Source of the DNA: Corylus avellana
Lineage: Eukaryota > Streptophyta > Magnoliopsida > Fagales > Betulaceae
Direction of reading: 5' to 3'
Length of the DNA: 64,000 bases
Assembly: GCF_901000735.1 (NCBI RefSeq)
Contig: NC_081547.1
Location: forward strand, 5,022,001 to 5,086,000
Shown here one piece after another: positions 47,259-58,457 of this stretch; the first letter of the stretch is position 1; each line of letters starts with the position of its first letter. Under the pieces are notes generated by a model, which was not told where the DNA came from, ran no database searches, and was given only the letters and a program-made list of their open reading frames with translations. The position numbers and the translations under genes were made by a program.

Positions 47259-48315
47259 ATCTCTCTCGATCTCTTTCTCAAGTTTGCTTTCTTTTTTTTT
47301 TTCTTACGTTTGCTCTACCTATAATGTTTGTTGAATGATTTCATACCCTTGCCCGATCGAACTGGTGCATAAATAAATATGGAATTTTTCAATTCTGCGT
47401 TTGCATGATATAGAATTTACAGCATATAACTACAAATCAAATCAAAATTAATAGCCACGAAAGAATTGATTCACGTGATATAGAATTTACAGCATATCAG
47501 TAAAAATCAAATCTAAAGTAATAGGATGACGAGTGTGAACAATGAACATGATTATCTTGGTTCAAAACAGTTCGTGGCTAAAAATTTATAGCCACAGACA
47601 CCTATCCACCGACAAAAAAATAATAATAGAATATTATTATATATTAAAAAAAAAAAATGGTTGGTCACCTCATTTTGGCCATAGGATAATCGGATCATTC
47701 TATTTTAGTTGGGCCACCTCCTATGGCCCAACTAAAATATTTCTTTAACTAAATGATCACTTTTTATTTATTTTTTATTTTAGCTATTTATTTTTTAAAA
47801 TTTTTAAAAAATATTTATATCCAGGCTCCAGTACAGTATTCTAGCAATTTATTTTTATTTTTTCATTTAAAATATTATTTTTATCTACTTTTCTTATTTC
47901 CAAATTAAAGAACATAAAAAATCGAAGAATAGAAAGAACAAAATTGTTTTTTATAGTAATATACTTAAGGATTTGTTAAGTTACGATGGATATTTGGTAG
48001 CATAGTAGATATTTAACGATTTTGTTAAATTAGATGTGAAGTATTTTTGAAATTTTATTGCTACGGGAGTAATTAAAATAATTTTTTAAATATTTTATTA
48101 AGCTGAATATGAGTGCATTTAAGAATGTACAAGACTCTAGACTTCAATGGAATTAGAAGTTGTGGAACTCTATAGAAGATTTTTAAGAGATATTTTTTAG
48201 ATTTTCCAAATAACAAAAAGAATAATAGAACTCTGTAGAAGAACTTTAACAAAAAGACAAAAACCTATGACCACCAATATAAGGCTAGTTTTCCAATAGG
48301 GCTCTAGAACTCTCT
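47259..48315. other. LEA14 copy 1 3' flank and spacer
   Basis: Two direct repeats of gatatagaatttacagcata occur near 47407 and 47479. A 'ggcca'-containing inverted word pair lies around 47640-47740. The rest is AT-rich. No gene. Confidence 0.5.
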
Positions 48316-48983
48316 GGCTATGTTTGCCAACAGCCGGGGTTGGCACTGTAGCACTGTTTGCTACAGTATCAACTGACATGTGACAGTTAAAATTGACTTT
48401 TTCATATTATTATTATTATTATTTTTTAAAAGCAAAATATTAAAAAAAAAAAATAGAAAAAATGAGGAGAAAGCCACCCCATCTTTCTCCTCATATATAT
48501 ATTTTTTTAATATTTTGCTTAAAAAAAAAAAATTAAGATGAAAAAGTCAATTTTTGCTGCCACCTGTCAGTTGGCACTGTAGCTGGAACAGTGCCGTTCC
48601 AGCTACAATACCAACAGCAAAAATTGACTTTTTACTTAAATTTTTTTTTTAAGCAAAATATTAAAAAAAAAAAAAAGAGGAGAAAGATGGGNNNNNNNNN
48701 NNNNNNNNNNNNNNNNNNNNNNNNNNNNNNNNNNNNNNNNNNNNNNNNNNNNNNNNNNNNNNNNNNNNNNNNNNNNNNNNNNNNNNNNNNNNNNNNNNNN
48801 NNNNNNNNNNNNNNNNNNNNNNNNNNNNNNNNNNNNNNNNNNNNNNNNNNTCTTTTTTTTTTTTTAATATTTTGCTTAAAAATTTTTTTTTTAAGTAAAA
48901 AGTCAATTTTTGCTGCTGGCACTGTAGCTGGAACAGTGTCATTCCAGCTACAATGCCGGCCCCGGCTATTGGCAAATAAAGCC
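48316..48983. mobile_element. Multi-hairpin MITE (PIF-like ends) interrupted by an assembly gap
   Basis: The outer ends ggctatgtttgccaacagcc and its partner ggctattggcaaataaagcc are inverted repeats. Inside, one arm (ggcactgtagctggaacagt ... aaaaattgactttt ... agcaaaatattaaaa) occurs four times in alternating orientation, so two hairpins lie in series. The N run is at the loop of the second hairpin. The end sequence resembles PIF/Harbinger termini; the target duplication is unclear (possibly tct). Confidence 0.65.
48692..48850. other. Assembly gap (159 N)
   Basis: An unbroken N run. The sequences on either side (agaggagaaagatggg to the left, a T run then aatattttgctt to the right) correspond to the two arms of a hairpin. 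The comparable loop of the first hairpin (48460-48490) is only tens of bases, so the true gap may be shorter than 159. Confidence 0.9.
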
Positions 48984-50714
48984 TCTACAACTTTAAGTCG
49001 TGGGGCACTGATACAGGGCATGCGGCGTGCCAATTTTTTTTTTTTTTTTTTTTCTGAAAAAAAGAAAAAAAAATTTGCACATGCACGCCGCGTGCTCTTT
49101 TGTTTTACCCTAAGTCCTGAGACGTGAATGATTTAAGAGATATTTATTAGATTTTCCGAATTCGAATAGAGTTGTGTAGAACTCCATTGAACTTTAACAA
49201 AAAGACAAAAACCTTTGACCAATACAAGACTTTTCCAATAGAACTCTAGAACTACGTAGAACTTTAAGATTACCGCGTGTCATGTACGGATTTAGAATGG
49301 TATTAAAGTTAAAACACCATTAATTCAAATTTTAATTTTGTCAATTTGCTCTATTTTAATTAAATATTTCATGTATTGAGCATCATCTATTAAAATAGAG
49401 TTTGAACCTACACGTGTGAGACGGCCAAATTATAAAAATTATAAATATATAATATTTAAATAGTCATATCAGTACTAATCATATTATAATACATGCCATC
49501 TACAATAAAAATATAAGGACTATATATATAAACAAACGCAAAGGGTGATTGAGCCACCCAAATAGCCAAAAAAGGATGAAAATTTTAAAGGGAGTGTTCA
49601 CGTCAACCCATTTAGCTAAATGAGGGGGTGGCCGAACAACCCCATGACCCACTAAGGGTAGTTTGGTGTAACACCCTAAAAATAAAAATTTGTATAATTA
49701 AACTTAAGTGTACGTGTTTTAAATTAACCTTAGACCTTTGAGTTTGGAGTCATGTAAGAACGAACGATAAATGAGGTAACTTACTTACGAATATTCGACT
49801 TGGTACCTTAAGACATTTCTACCATTTTGTGCGTGCATGGTTTTATTTTAAACAATGCTTCTCAAACATTTAGCCTCATTTCGATATTCACAAACTCTAA
49901 AGACCTTGGAGAAAGATGAGGAGAGAGAAAAGTGGACCTTGGGATTTTTACTCAATAAGAGGTAATCATCTCGTCCTAATTAGTATCCTAGCGTGCCTCT
50001 TGTATTACATGTTGTATTAGTCTATTAATCATAGATTTGCATATGGTTTAGTATATTGTGATAATAAGTTGATTTTGATCGAGTTATTGATGAGTTGATG
50101 GTTAGATGATCATGGATTATGTTTACCATATGTTATTTCGGGTTCTTGGAAGTAATTTAGTTTATGTTTAAATAAATGAAAATGAATCTATTTGCTTGGA
50201 CATGAATTTAAGGTTTGTGTAGTGTTGGACTGAAGTTTTGTATGGTTTGGTATGCATGGATGATTTTGGACGATGTGTTATCAATTAAGACAGTGTTATG
50301 ATACATGATAAGACTTTAGATTGTGATTATAATGGGTTAGATTGGTTGGCAGTGGCAGATTCTAGTCAACAATTAATCAAACGTTCGGTGGTCTAGCCGA
50401 ATGACTAATAACGATCGATTGACCCGATAAACGAACGTTTAACTGACTGTTTTGTCATCCAATTAAGATGTTGGGACCTATTAGCTTAGATTAAGTTTTA
50501 ATTAACGTTTCTTTTTAAGATTATGAGGGTAATGAGTCTTTGAAAAGTTATTTCGGGGGGCCTTGTGACCCTATTGTGCATTAAATATATTAATTAAATT
50601 ACTCTCACACGTGCATTTTTAGTCCTTGATTTATCTTATTTCAGGGCTAATTATAAATTATCTATGTTTCATAGGTAATGGAGGCTTGATTTGCTTAATG
50701 AGTTTTATCCAAGG
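48984..50714. other. Intergenic, repeat-derived
   Basis: Contains a small inverted pair (gcatgcggcgtgcc near 49019 and gcacgccgcgtgc near 49083), a decayed TRIM-like stretch at about 49290-49425 (agaatggtatta, then gagtttgaacctacacgtgt), and from about 49671 a 'tgtaacaccctaaaa' start reminiscent of some plant LTRs, without a detectable second LTR. No gene. Confidence 0.4.
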
Positions 50715-50726
50715 CACAAGGATGAA

Positions 50727-50883
50727 AACGAATCTCTCTATTTCATTTGAAATTGAGAGTATCTATTTAGTGCATTTAGAAGGATAATATTGTCTTTTTT
50801 ATTTTGGGGGGTAATTTTTTTTTTGACAAGTTTATCCTCCTAAATGCACTAAATTAATACTCTCCATTTGAGGATCCTTTTCT
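50727..50883. mobile_element. 157-bp MITE with flanking 12-bp direct repeat
   Basis: The inner arms gagagtatctatttagtgca (from 50755) and tgcactaaattaatactctc (ending 50864) are inverted repeats. The outer ends are less well matched. The direct repeat cacaaggatgaa flanks the element at 50715-50726 and 50884-50895. The long duplication fits a Mutator-like MITE, with part of the 12 bp perhaps chance. Confidence 0.65.
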
Positions 50884-50895
50884 CACAAGGATGAA

Positions 50896-51580
50896 CTCAA
50901 ACTCAAGTGGACTAAACCCAACCCAAACTAGAAGACCCATAAGTTATATATAGTAAATCCTAATCAATTAAAGAATAAAAGTCCTATGATGTGGTTAAAC
51001 CTAATCAAATGGTTTGAAGTTGAGCGTGAAGTAAAAGACGATATCCACCTAAGAGAGAGAGAGGAGAAGGCCGAGTGCGTATGGCTTTAGGGTTGAACGC
51101 ACCTGGATTGAATGCGCGTGGAGAAAATGATACATGAAATTTAAAAACGAAAATCATTTTTTAAAATTAAAGAAGTAATTTTGGCTAAACCGAAAATATT
51201 TTCAGTTTGACTATTATTTTTTGTCGCACCAAACACCAAAAGATACATAAAACAATTTTCTTAAAATATTTTACAATTAAACAAAGTTAACAAACTCAAA
51301 TTTAATGGATTTATTCTTTGAAGTTTTGTTTTGTCATCAAGGCAATCCGCTGATCATTTTTCTGTTAGACCTGTAAAACCACATCGTCTAGGGAACATTT
51401 TTCATCACATAAAAAACATCAAAATAAAAAGAAGCATTAGCTATTTCTGTCAATAATAACAGCAGCAGTTACATACTTACATGCTCGTTATTTTCTTTGG
51501 GCCCGAAAACGGTTTGTCTCTTTGGGCTCTTCTTGGTCAGCATTTTTTTTATTGTATGTATGGTTAATGTTTCTCTGATT
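50896..51580. other. Intergenic
   Basis: AT-rich. The stretch 51130-51270 (aaaccgaaaatattttcagt and tgtcgcaccaaacacc) is a second copy of the dispersed repeat seen at 2330-2520. No gene. Confidence 0.45.
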
Positions 51581-51751
51581 GAGAAGTGTTAGAGAGCCAA
51601 ATAAATGAACTCAGAAATATTTGTAAACTGATGTGGTAGATCGTGAGTGGCAGACAAGGGAGAGAAAATTGCATTTTTTATTTTAAAAACTCTTGCTACG
51701 TCAGTTTGAAATTTTTTTTGGGTTTATTTGTTTGGCTCTCTAGTACTTCTC
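51581..51751. mobile_element. 171-bp MITE related to the element at 22572
   Basis: The left arm gagaagtgttagagagccaa pairs with the right arm ttggctctctagtacttctc, extending through ataaat(g)aac and gtttattt. The centre has aactgatgtggta as in the element at 22572. No clear target duplication. Confidence 0.7.
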
Positions 51752-52721
51752 TTTGTCATTTATTATGTGAGTATCATTTTACACATCGAGGTCCATCTCA
51801 GCACCTAATATTAAATTATTGTGACTTCAACAAGTTTCAAAATCTCCCTTCCAAGATTGGTGTGCCATTCAGGGCATCGCCACAGGCCCACAAGCTCAGT
51901 TTGGTCTCCGAAGAGGAGGACCTTTTATAAGCTTCGATTGTGATGAGCAAGAATCTGATTGGGCTTACCACCAGGTTGTGTTGGGCTTTGAAATTTAGAC
52001 TGTGGTTCTGTTTGCTGATTTTGATTTCAAATGTGATGCGCACGTTTTTTTTTTTTTTTCTTCTTCTTCTGTAGATGACTTGCAATTTGCTGATGTGGAC
52101 TTGGATGCTGATGTGTCAAATGAAACACACGTGGTAGTCTGATAGATGACAAACCATTAAGACATTAAGTTGACTGTAAATTAACAAAATGGCCCATTTG
52201 AAATATGGGCAGAATCTAAGGACTTTATTTTTAAAATTTAAAATACTAATAACAATGCCACTCAAGGGTTCGATTTGTGTAGATAGACGAGCTAGGTTCA
52301 TTCGACTGTGAATCATTTTTCATGGTCAATTAATTAATTATTTATTTAATTTTCCATTTCTTCTGATTATTTGTTCCGCGTAAATGCAATTTCTTAATAC
52401 TATTGGTCGACCTGGATTCTCTGTGACCTGTAAAAAGAGATGTATCATATTGATGGAGGAATTAGATGCCATGCAACGATGAAACTTAAGACATAATTGA
52501 CTTGTAATTCGACAAGTGGTTGGATTCCACGCAAATCCTATGCCATTTGTAGGGTAAATTGGAAGCCGTTAAAGAAGTGATGTTATTGTCAGAATTACAA
52601 GAGAAATGATCGGTATGTAACTATGTATATATACTCATATTTTTCTTATCTCATATTTTTTTTATTTCATTTTATAAATCAATTATTAGATTTGTGGACT
52701 TATACATGCATATAAGTCAAT
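51752..52721. other. Intergenic, no gene seen
   Basis: AT-rich. The frames at 51643-51930 and 51837-52316 lack domains and coding character. A T15 run with a CTT repeat lies near 52046-52070. Confidence 0.45.
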
Positions 52722-52729
52722 GGTGAACC

Positions 52730-52912
52730 CAGTGGCGGATATAAAGGGGGGGGCGGGGCGCCTGCGCCTCCACAAATTTTTGAATTTTTTTTTTTAAGAG
52801 TAATTTTTTTAGTTTTCTTGACTCTAGCCCCTACTCCTCCTTCTCTCGCTCCTACTATAAATTATTATTTTAGTTCCGCTCCTCCTAATGCGAATTCATA
52901 GATTTGCCACTG
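52730..52912. mobile_element. 183-bp hAT-like MITE
   Basis: The ends CAGTGGCGGAT and ATTTGCCACTG are inverted repeats, a common hAT terminal type in plants. The flanking octamers ggtgaacc (52722-52729) and ggtgaaca (52913-52920) match at seven of eight positions. It contains a G-rich run (ggggggggcggggcg) near the left end. Confidence 0.75.
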
Positions 52913-52920
52913 GGTGAACA

Positions 52921-53776
52921 CCACAGGCCACAAATCTAATAATTAATTTATTAAATTTATAAGTAAATATGAACACCAATTATTTTATCGAGTAATACTT
53001 TTATCATATTTTTATCATCGGATAAGAATATAACCTCTAGTATTACTCGAATTGTAATTACTACATGAAGAGCAATCACATGCAATGTACTATTTCCAAT
53101 CCCATTTAATAGCTAAAAGCATTAATAAACTAATTATAAACATATTCGTTATGTGACCACGTACACAATATTAAATATGTAAAATTCAATCTAAATTATA
53201 AAATAATTTTTCTCCTTTTATTTGACATAGATTATAAAATAATCTAAGCTATACGTACATCTGATTGGGACACCATTTGATTTATATATTTGGCTGGGAA
53301 GACCATTCGCTGATTAAATACTAGTATTCACATTTGGATATTTTGGCTAGTCATTTAATAAAAAAATTGTCAAAAAAAGTTTCCCATCCACCTAGTCATA
53401 ATAGCTTAATAATGCATAAGTTAAATTAATAATAATAATAAAAAAAAATCAATCTACTTGTATCTCTTCTTTGAGAATAATAAAAATAAATAAAAATAAT
53501 AATATTTTAAGAAAATAGTAAAACGGCCGTAAATAGCTAAAATAGAAAAATACATTTAAAAAAAAAAAAAAAAAAATTGGCCAGTAAAATGCCGAAGACG
53601 GCACGCAATGCACCGAATGTTGTACGCCACCTGAATCTGATTCCGCCGAAAAGGTTGAAATTCCGGAAAGCGACCGATCAAATCTTAATCCTCACTCAAT
53701 ACTCCGTGTCAGGAAAGCCTAAAAGGGTAATCCAGATCTTCAAAGACGGAGAAAGCGCGTGCCATGTGTACATAGG
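52921..53776. other. Spacer and LEA14 copy 2 upstream region
   Basis: AT-rich to about 53575, then of higher GC. A plus frame open from 53577 runs into the LEA14 frame, but it covers the TATA box and has no homolog in copy 1, so it is treated as promoter DNA rather than coding. Confidence 0.5.
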
Positions 53777-53825
53777 CACGCGTCACCACCGCAGAAACAG
53801 AGCCACACGCGTCACAAACCCACAA
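53777..53825 (+). promoter_or_regulatory. Paired CACGCGTCAC motifs upstream of LEA14 copy 2
   Basis: The decamer cacgcgtcac occurs at 53777-53786 and again at 53816-53825, each with an ACGCGT core. Such cores resemble the CE3/ABRE-type elements of ABA-responsive promoters. They lie 20-70 bp upstream of the TATA box. No such pair is present upstream of copy 1. Confidence 0.55.
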
Positions 53826-53844
53826 ATCGTCACCCTGAGTCCTC

Positions 53845-53851
53845 TATATAA
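53845..53851 (+). promoter_or_regulatory. TATA box, LEA14 copy 2
   Basis: TATATAA lies about 110 bp upstream of the ATG. The sequence around and after it (catttccgat, cgattaacgg, cttacaatttctc) parallels copy 1, which supports both the promoter call and the ATG at 53961. Confidence 0.75.
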
Positions 53852-53960
53852 TAAGCAAATTAAGGATCATCATTTCCGATCCCGATTAACGGTGTGCGAG
53901 CAACGAGATCTGAAACTGGGTCTTACAATTTCTCTGAATCTATCTGTTTCCTTATCCCAA

Positions 53961-54878
53961 ATGTCGCAGTTGTTAGACAAGGCCAAGAACTTCGTGGCAG
54001 AGAAGTTGGCCAACATAGAGAAGCCAGAGGCCTGCATCGACGACGTTGATTTCAAGCGCCTCAGCCGCGAATCCGTCGAGTATCTCGCTAAGGTGTCCGT
54101 GAAGAACCCCTACGGACATGCCCTGCCCATTTGCGAGATCTCTTACAACCTCAAGAGTGCCGGCAGGTTTGATCTGATCATTTCCTACAACCTTTGATTT
54201 GCTTTTCGTTTTTTTTTTTTTTTTTGGTCTGGCGGGGATCATATTAAGTTTTCAAAGAGAAAACAATCAAACATGTTCGCGCGCTCAAGTGAATGTAGAT
54301 CGATGCATGACACGAATGACGAATCCATTCTTGTTCATTCAATATTAGAAAATTATGAAGATCATATAATCGATCGGGACGAGGAAGCCAATTAATGGTG
54401 AGCATGATCCATATATAATAATATTCAACAATAGAAGAAACTTTCTTTGAAGAATCTACCGAAATGATGAGGATCCGATTTGATGGAATTTGATTGAGAC
54501 TTTTTCTCTCGTTAGCGTTGAACTTAATTACAATTTATGAGGCCTCACATCTAATAAATCTAATACTTGATAATCCGACTTTTTTTTTTTTTGGTGGCAT
54601 GTGTTTGTGATTTGTACGTATGGGTCAGGGTGATTGCATCGGGGACGATTCCGGACCCAGGGTCACTGAAGGCGAGCGACACGACATTTCTGGAGGTACC
54701 GGTGAAGGTGCCGCACAGTGTATTGGTGAGCTTGGCGAGGGACATCGGTGCAGATTGGGACATAGACTATGAGCTGGAATTGGGGCTCACCATTGACCTC
54801 CCCATCATTGGAAACTTTACCATTCCCCTCTCTTCCAAGGGAGAGATCAAGCTACCCTCCATCTCTGACATCTTTTAA
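53961..54878 (+). CDS. LEA14: LEA14-type late embryogenesis abundant protein, copy 2
   Basis: Exons 53961-54166 and 54629-54878 (456 nt, 151 aa). Exon lengths and intron phase are identical to copy 1; the intron grew to 462 bp. The frame is open upstream to 53577, but the start is set at the MSQ codon because it matches copy 1 and lies downstream of the TATA box. It has the same single LEA_2/WHy domain and no targeting signal. Most differences from copy 1 are conservative and cluster just after the splice junction (VIASGTIPDPGS against VIGSGKMADPGD). All core beta-strand blocks are intact, so both copies should be functional. An AATAAA signal lies at 55025. Two ACGCGT boxes upstream suggest a stress-hormone response of its own. 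Confidence 0.96.
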
Positions 54879-57800
54879 TTTCTCTTTTTAAGTTTGCTTG
54901 TATTTTCTTACTTACCAAACAAACAAACAAACAAAAAAAGTTTGCTTGTATTTTCTTAAGTTTGCTCTAATACCTATAATGCCTGTGGAATAATTTTCAT
55001 ACCGTAGCTCGAAATGGTTGCATAAATAAATATGGTTTTGGATCCCCTTTTTCTGATCTTCCTTATCAACTTTATATATCTGATAACCGTGGTGGTAAAG
55101 ATTTTGGCTATGAGCTTTCCAAGAGAAATGTGGGTCAACCATTAAATTCATATAAGTTTACAAATTTAAAATTTAATAGTTAATTCGTAAGGTGAGATAA
55201 AAAAAAATATTGACGTGAATTATTTATTTAAAGGATGACATGTGTTTTAAGTGATTGACATTTTAAGTGTCTGACATAAGAAGTCACTTAAAATATGACG
55301 TAACAACCAGTGAAATGGATGCAATGATGTGCTAGCCACTTCAGCTATGTGATAAAGTGTTGGTCACTTGAATGGATGTTTGGTGTGAAATATGTGTGAT
55401 AAATAAGTGTGAAAAGTAGCCTTTTTTAAAACCAACAACAGCAATTAAAAAGATATATATGAAATGAGAAAAAGAGAGAGCATTGAATTTGTGGTTACAC
55501 CGTCAATTGTATTTTTTGAGCATCATGTCGGTAATTATGGTGTTTTAAAAACCTGTTGATATTTGACCGGTTTTCTCAATTGTGTCCCTCTAAAAATAAG
55601 GTAGGTGGCTTTTAAATTTACTATTTGTTTAAAATCTAATAATGATCAATCACAAGTCTAATGGTAATTTTAAGAGTCACATTATTGTTGGAGAGACACA
55701 AGAGCTAGTAAAGTTAGAATAACCTCTAGCATTACTTGATTCTTAGTTTTAAATTCCATCTAAAGAGTTTTCAATGATGGTATGTAAAGTGTAAACCGAC
55801 TGAGGGAGTTGGTAATTTTGACGTTAAAAAATAATCAATTTAATCATTTTGTTAATACTTTAATATTCTTCTCGATCATGAGATCTATAATACTTTAATT
55901 AAAATGAAAGTAAATAACAAAAATAAAGTTCAAACAACACGTGGCCGGATTCCTGTACGTCGGGCCAGACATGGAAAATGCCTTCCCACTTCTATGCATC
56001 AATAATTAAGGAGTCGCAAAGAAATGGTCATCAAGCAAGAATATATATATAGGAGTACTGCTGAAGGCTGAAAATCATATATGTCAACCTCATTGCAATT
56101 TTTAATTACTTAGCATTAATCGTAACTATATCTTAGTTGCTTTAATACATGTCGTGTGCATAAGCCCTCTCGCATAAAAAAATCAACCAAATGATATATA
56201 TGTTAGATCCAATAAAACCCTTTTAGTTGATAGAGAATTGATTCTCAATCTATCACACGTTCGATTATAAAATTTATGAGTTTAGTTTTTAAATACATTT
56301 AGAAAAAAATCAATGTGGATCATGTACCACGAGGGACGGAATGCAGGGGGCTCGATTTATGGCCCTCCGGTTTTGAATATATATATACATATAGAAAATT
56401 AGATTTGACCCTTTATTCATGTTATGACTCCAGATGATCGAGAAATCCACGGTGTCTACTAGTGGTCTCTTACCTCTAGTTCTACAATAAGTTCAATTTT
56501 GTTAGACAAATTTAAGCTTAGAATTTTTTGGCTGCATGTTTTATGCTCTACATGTAACACAGAGTACTTGCGTAATTTGATGCAGGACAAACAATTTTTT
56601 TTTCCCTAATCAATTAAGTGAAAGGGGGCCAGGTTACATGATTAATCGGGTGGACACCTCTAACAATAAAGCTCAAAAGGTAAATGCAGAACAAATATTG
56701 ATCACTGTGAAATTAGGACAAAGCTAGAGAGGAGAAAGAAGTTAAAAGATGATAGAGAAGAAGCTAGGAAGAGAGAGAGAAGAAGCTGAGGAGAGAAAGA
56801 GAGAGAGAAAATTACTTTTATCATAACTTTAATATTCCATTAAAAGTCTTCCTCCTTTGAAGTACAATGCATGCTTAAATAGATTCCAAACTAAACTTTA
56901 GGGCAACACCAATTGATTAACTTGCTTAACACAATTTTATTGATTTACCCAACATGGCAATGCCCATTATTAAATTACCAAAAATAATTTAGGGCAACAC
57001 TTAAATAACATCGACTCTTAAAACAATGAAATAAAATATAAAATAAAATACTAATGACTTGTTCCGCATGCATCCTACACAACTTATGTTTATCTTTGGG
57101 TGATTAAGTCAATGCTTTACTCCTGATATATTAATCGTGAATTTGGAAAAGGTCGTTGGACTGAGGATCAGAAGCTGGTCGATCATATGCATGTGTTTAA
57201 CTTGAGTAGTCTGCTGTCAGAATTTGAACAGTAGTTGATCAAATCCTAGTAATTATACCCTTTGATTGACTTGACTTAAAATATACAAATAATTTCAACT
57301 ACTTTATAGTTAAAGGTGTAATCGTGCACCCAATTATCATTAATGAAGTAGGATTTGCATGGTCCTTTGTGAAGTCAACCAATAACCTTGCCATTAAATA
57401 AGTGATGATGGTAATTAATGGTCTATATATTGTGATGCCACGAATTAATCAAAGAGTTAGAGCTATTTGGTTAATGATCAAAGTGCACACAAAACGTCGT
57501 TGAATGTGGCTAATAGTTAGTATTTGTTCAAGAAAGGATACATAGATCATATATGCATGACAACTCTTCAAGTACAGGACCATATATATATCCCTTTCCA
57601 GGAATATGTAATATGTAAAAGGAGCAGTATTTTAATTAGAAAAAAGGAAAAGAAAAAAGGACCAGTATTTTATGGATGAATGGAGGAACAACTTAATTTA
57701 TGCTGAGATATAACTAAATTTATTGAAATTCCACATCAAATTAGAATGAAATTGAGTACATCATATATATGGAGTGTGCCTTCTGATTTGGTGAAGTGTT

Positions 57801-58152
57801 TAATATCAATAAAGCAAAGAAATCTACTCTAATTTATGCATTAATTTGGTGCTTTAACCCTAAGAGTAGGGCTAGTAATTTTTTACACAACCTGTGAATT
57901 TTATACGAACTCAACACGAAATTTACGAGACTTAAGGTAAAGGGGTTTGATCTATTTAATTAAATGAGTCGAATTATGGTCATGACACAATCCGACATGC
58001 AACATTTATGGTTAACAATCTTTAACACTATTCACGAGCCCGACATAAATTGATGGATCTAATACGTTTAATTATATGAGTTGGGTTATAAATGACCTAT
58101 AGTCTTATACCAAACTTTGAACACAACCCTAATAAATATGAATAGCCGCCCC

Positions 58153-58187
<35 letters not shown>

Positions 58188-58366
58188 GCAGCGAATACAG
58201 ACTTGAATTATTTGTTATATTATGGAGGTCCAAAGAGATGAATCTAATGAAAACACAGATAATAAGACTAGTTTATGGAATATTATAAGACAAAACAATT
58301 GGCCACGTTCCTTGTTTTCCGCTCCTCCCTTCCCTCTAGCTACAAATTAAAGCCCAAAACAAATAC
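54879..58366. other. Spacer between LEA14 copy 2 and the NHL gene
   Basis: About 3.5 kb without a gene. The parts I can name are: repeat words around 55230-55290 (aagtgattgacat, agtcacttaaaat), a GA-rich stretch at 56720-56812, a repeat on 'tttaattaaatgagtcg' at about 57880-58110 that recurs at 59900-60230, and a (GA)n microsatellite at 58157-58182. The rest looks like decayed AT-rich spacer. Confidence 0.45.
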
Positions 58367-58375
58367 TATATATAA
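58367..58375 (+). promoter_or_regulatory. TATA box of the NHL-type gene
   Basis: TATATATAA lies about 85 bp upstream of the ATG. Between them is a short repeat of cgtacgacac (two copies, about 58400-58431) in the presumed leader. Confidence 0.6.
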
Positions 58376-58457
58376 TCTCTAAAGAAGGATTCCCCACGTA
58401 CGTACGACACATCTCCCACTACGTACGACACCCCTCCCAACCTCTTTCAAAATAGCC

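Noticed and set aside
48591..49127. Frames spanning the N run
   Set aside because: They are open only because Ns are translated as X. The flanks are MITE arms.
49671..50640. Solo LTR starting tgtaacaccctaaaa
   Set aside because: The start phrase is suggestive, but I could not find a matching end or target duplication, so it is mentioned only within the intergenic entry.
53577..53960. 128-codon in-frame upstream extension of LEA14 copy 2
   Set aside because: It covers the TATA box and the leader shared with copy 1, has no LEA homology, and copy 1 has no equivalent. The MSQ start at 53961 gives the standard 151-aa protein.
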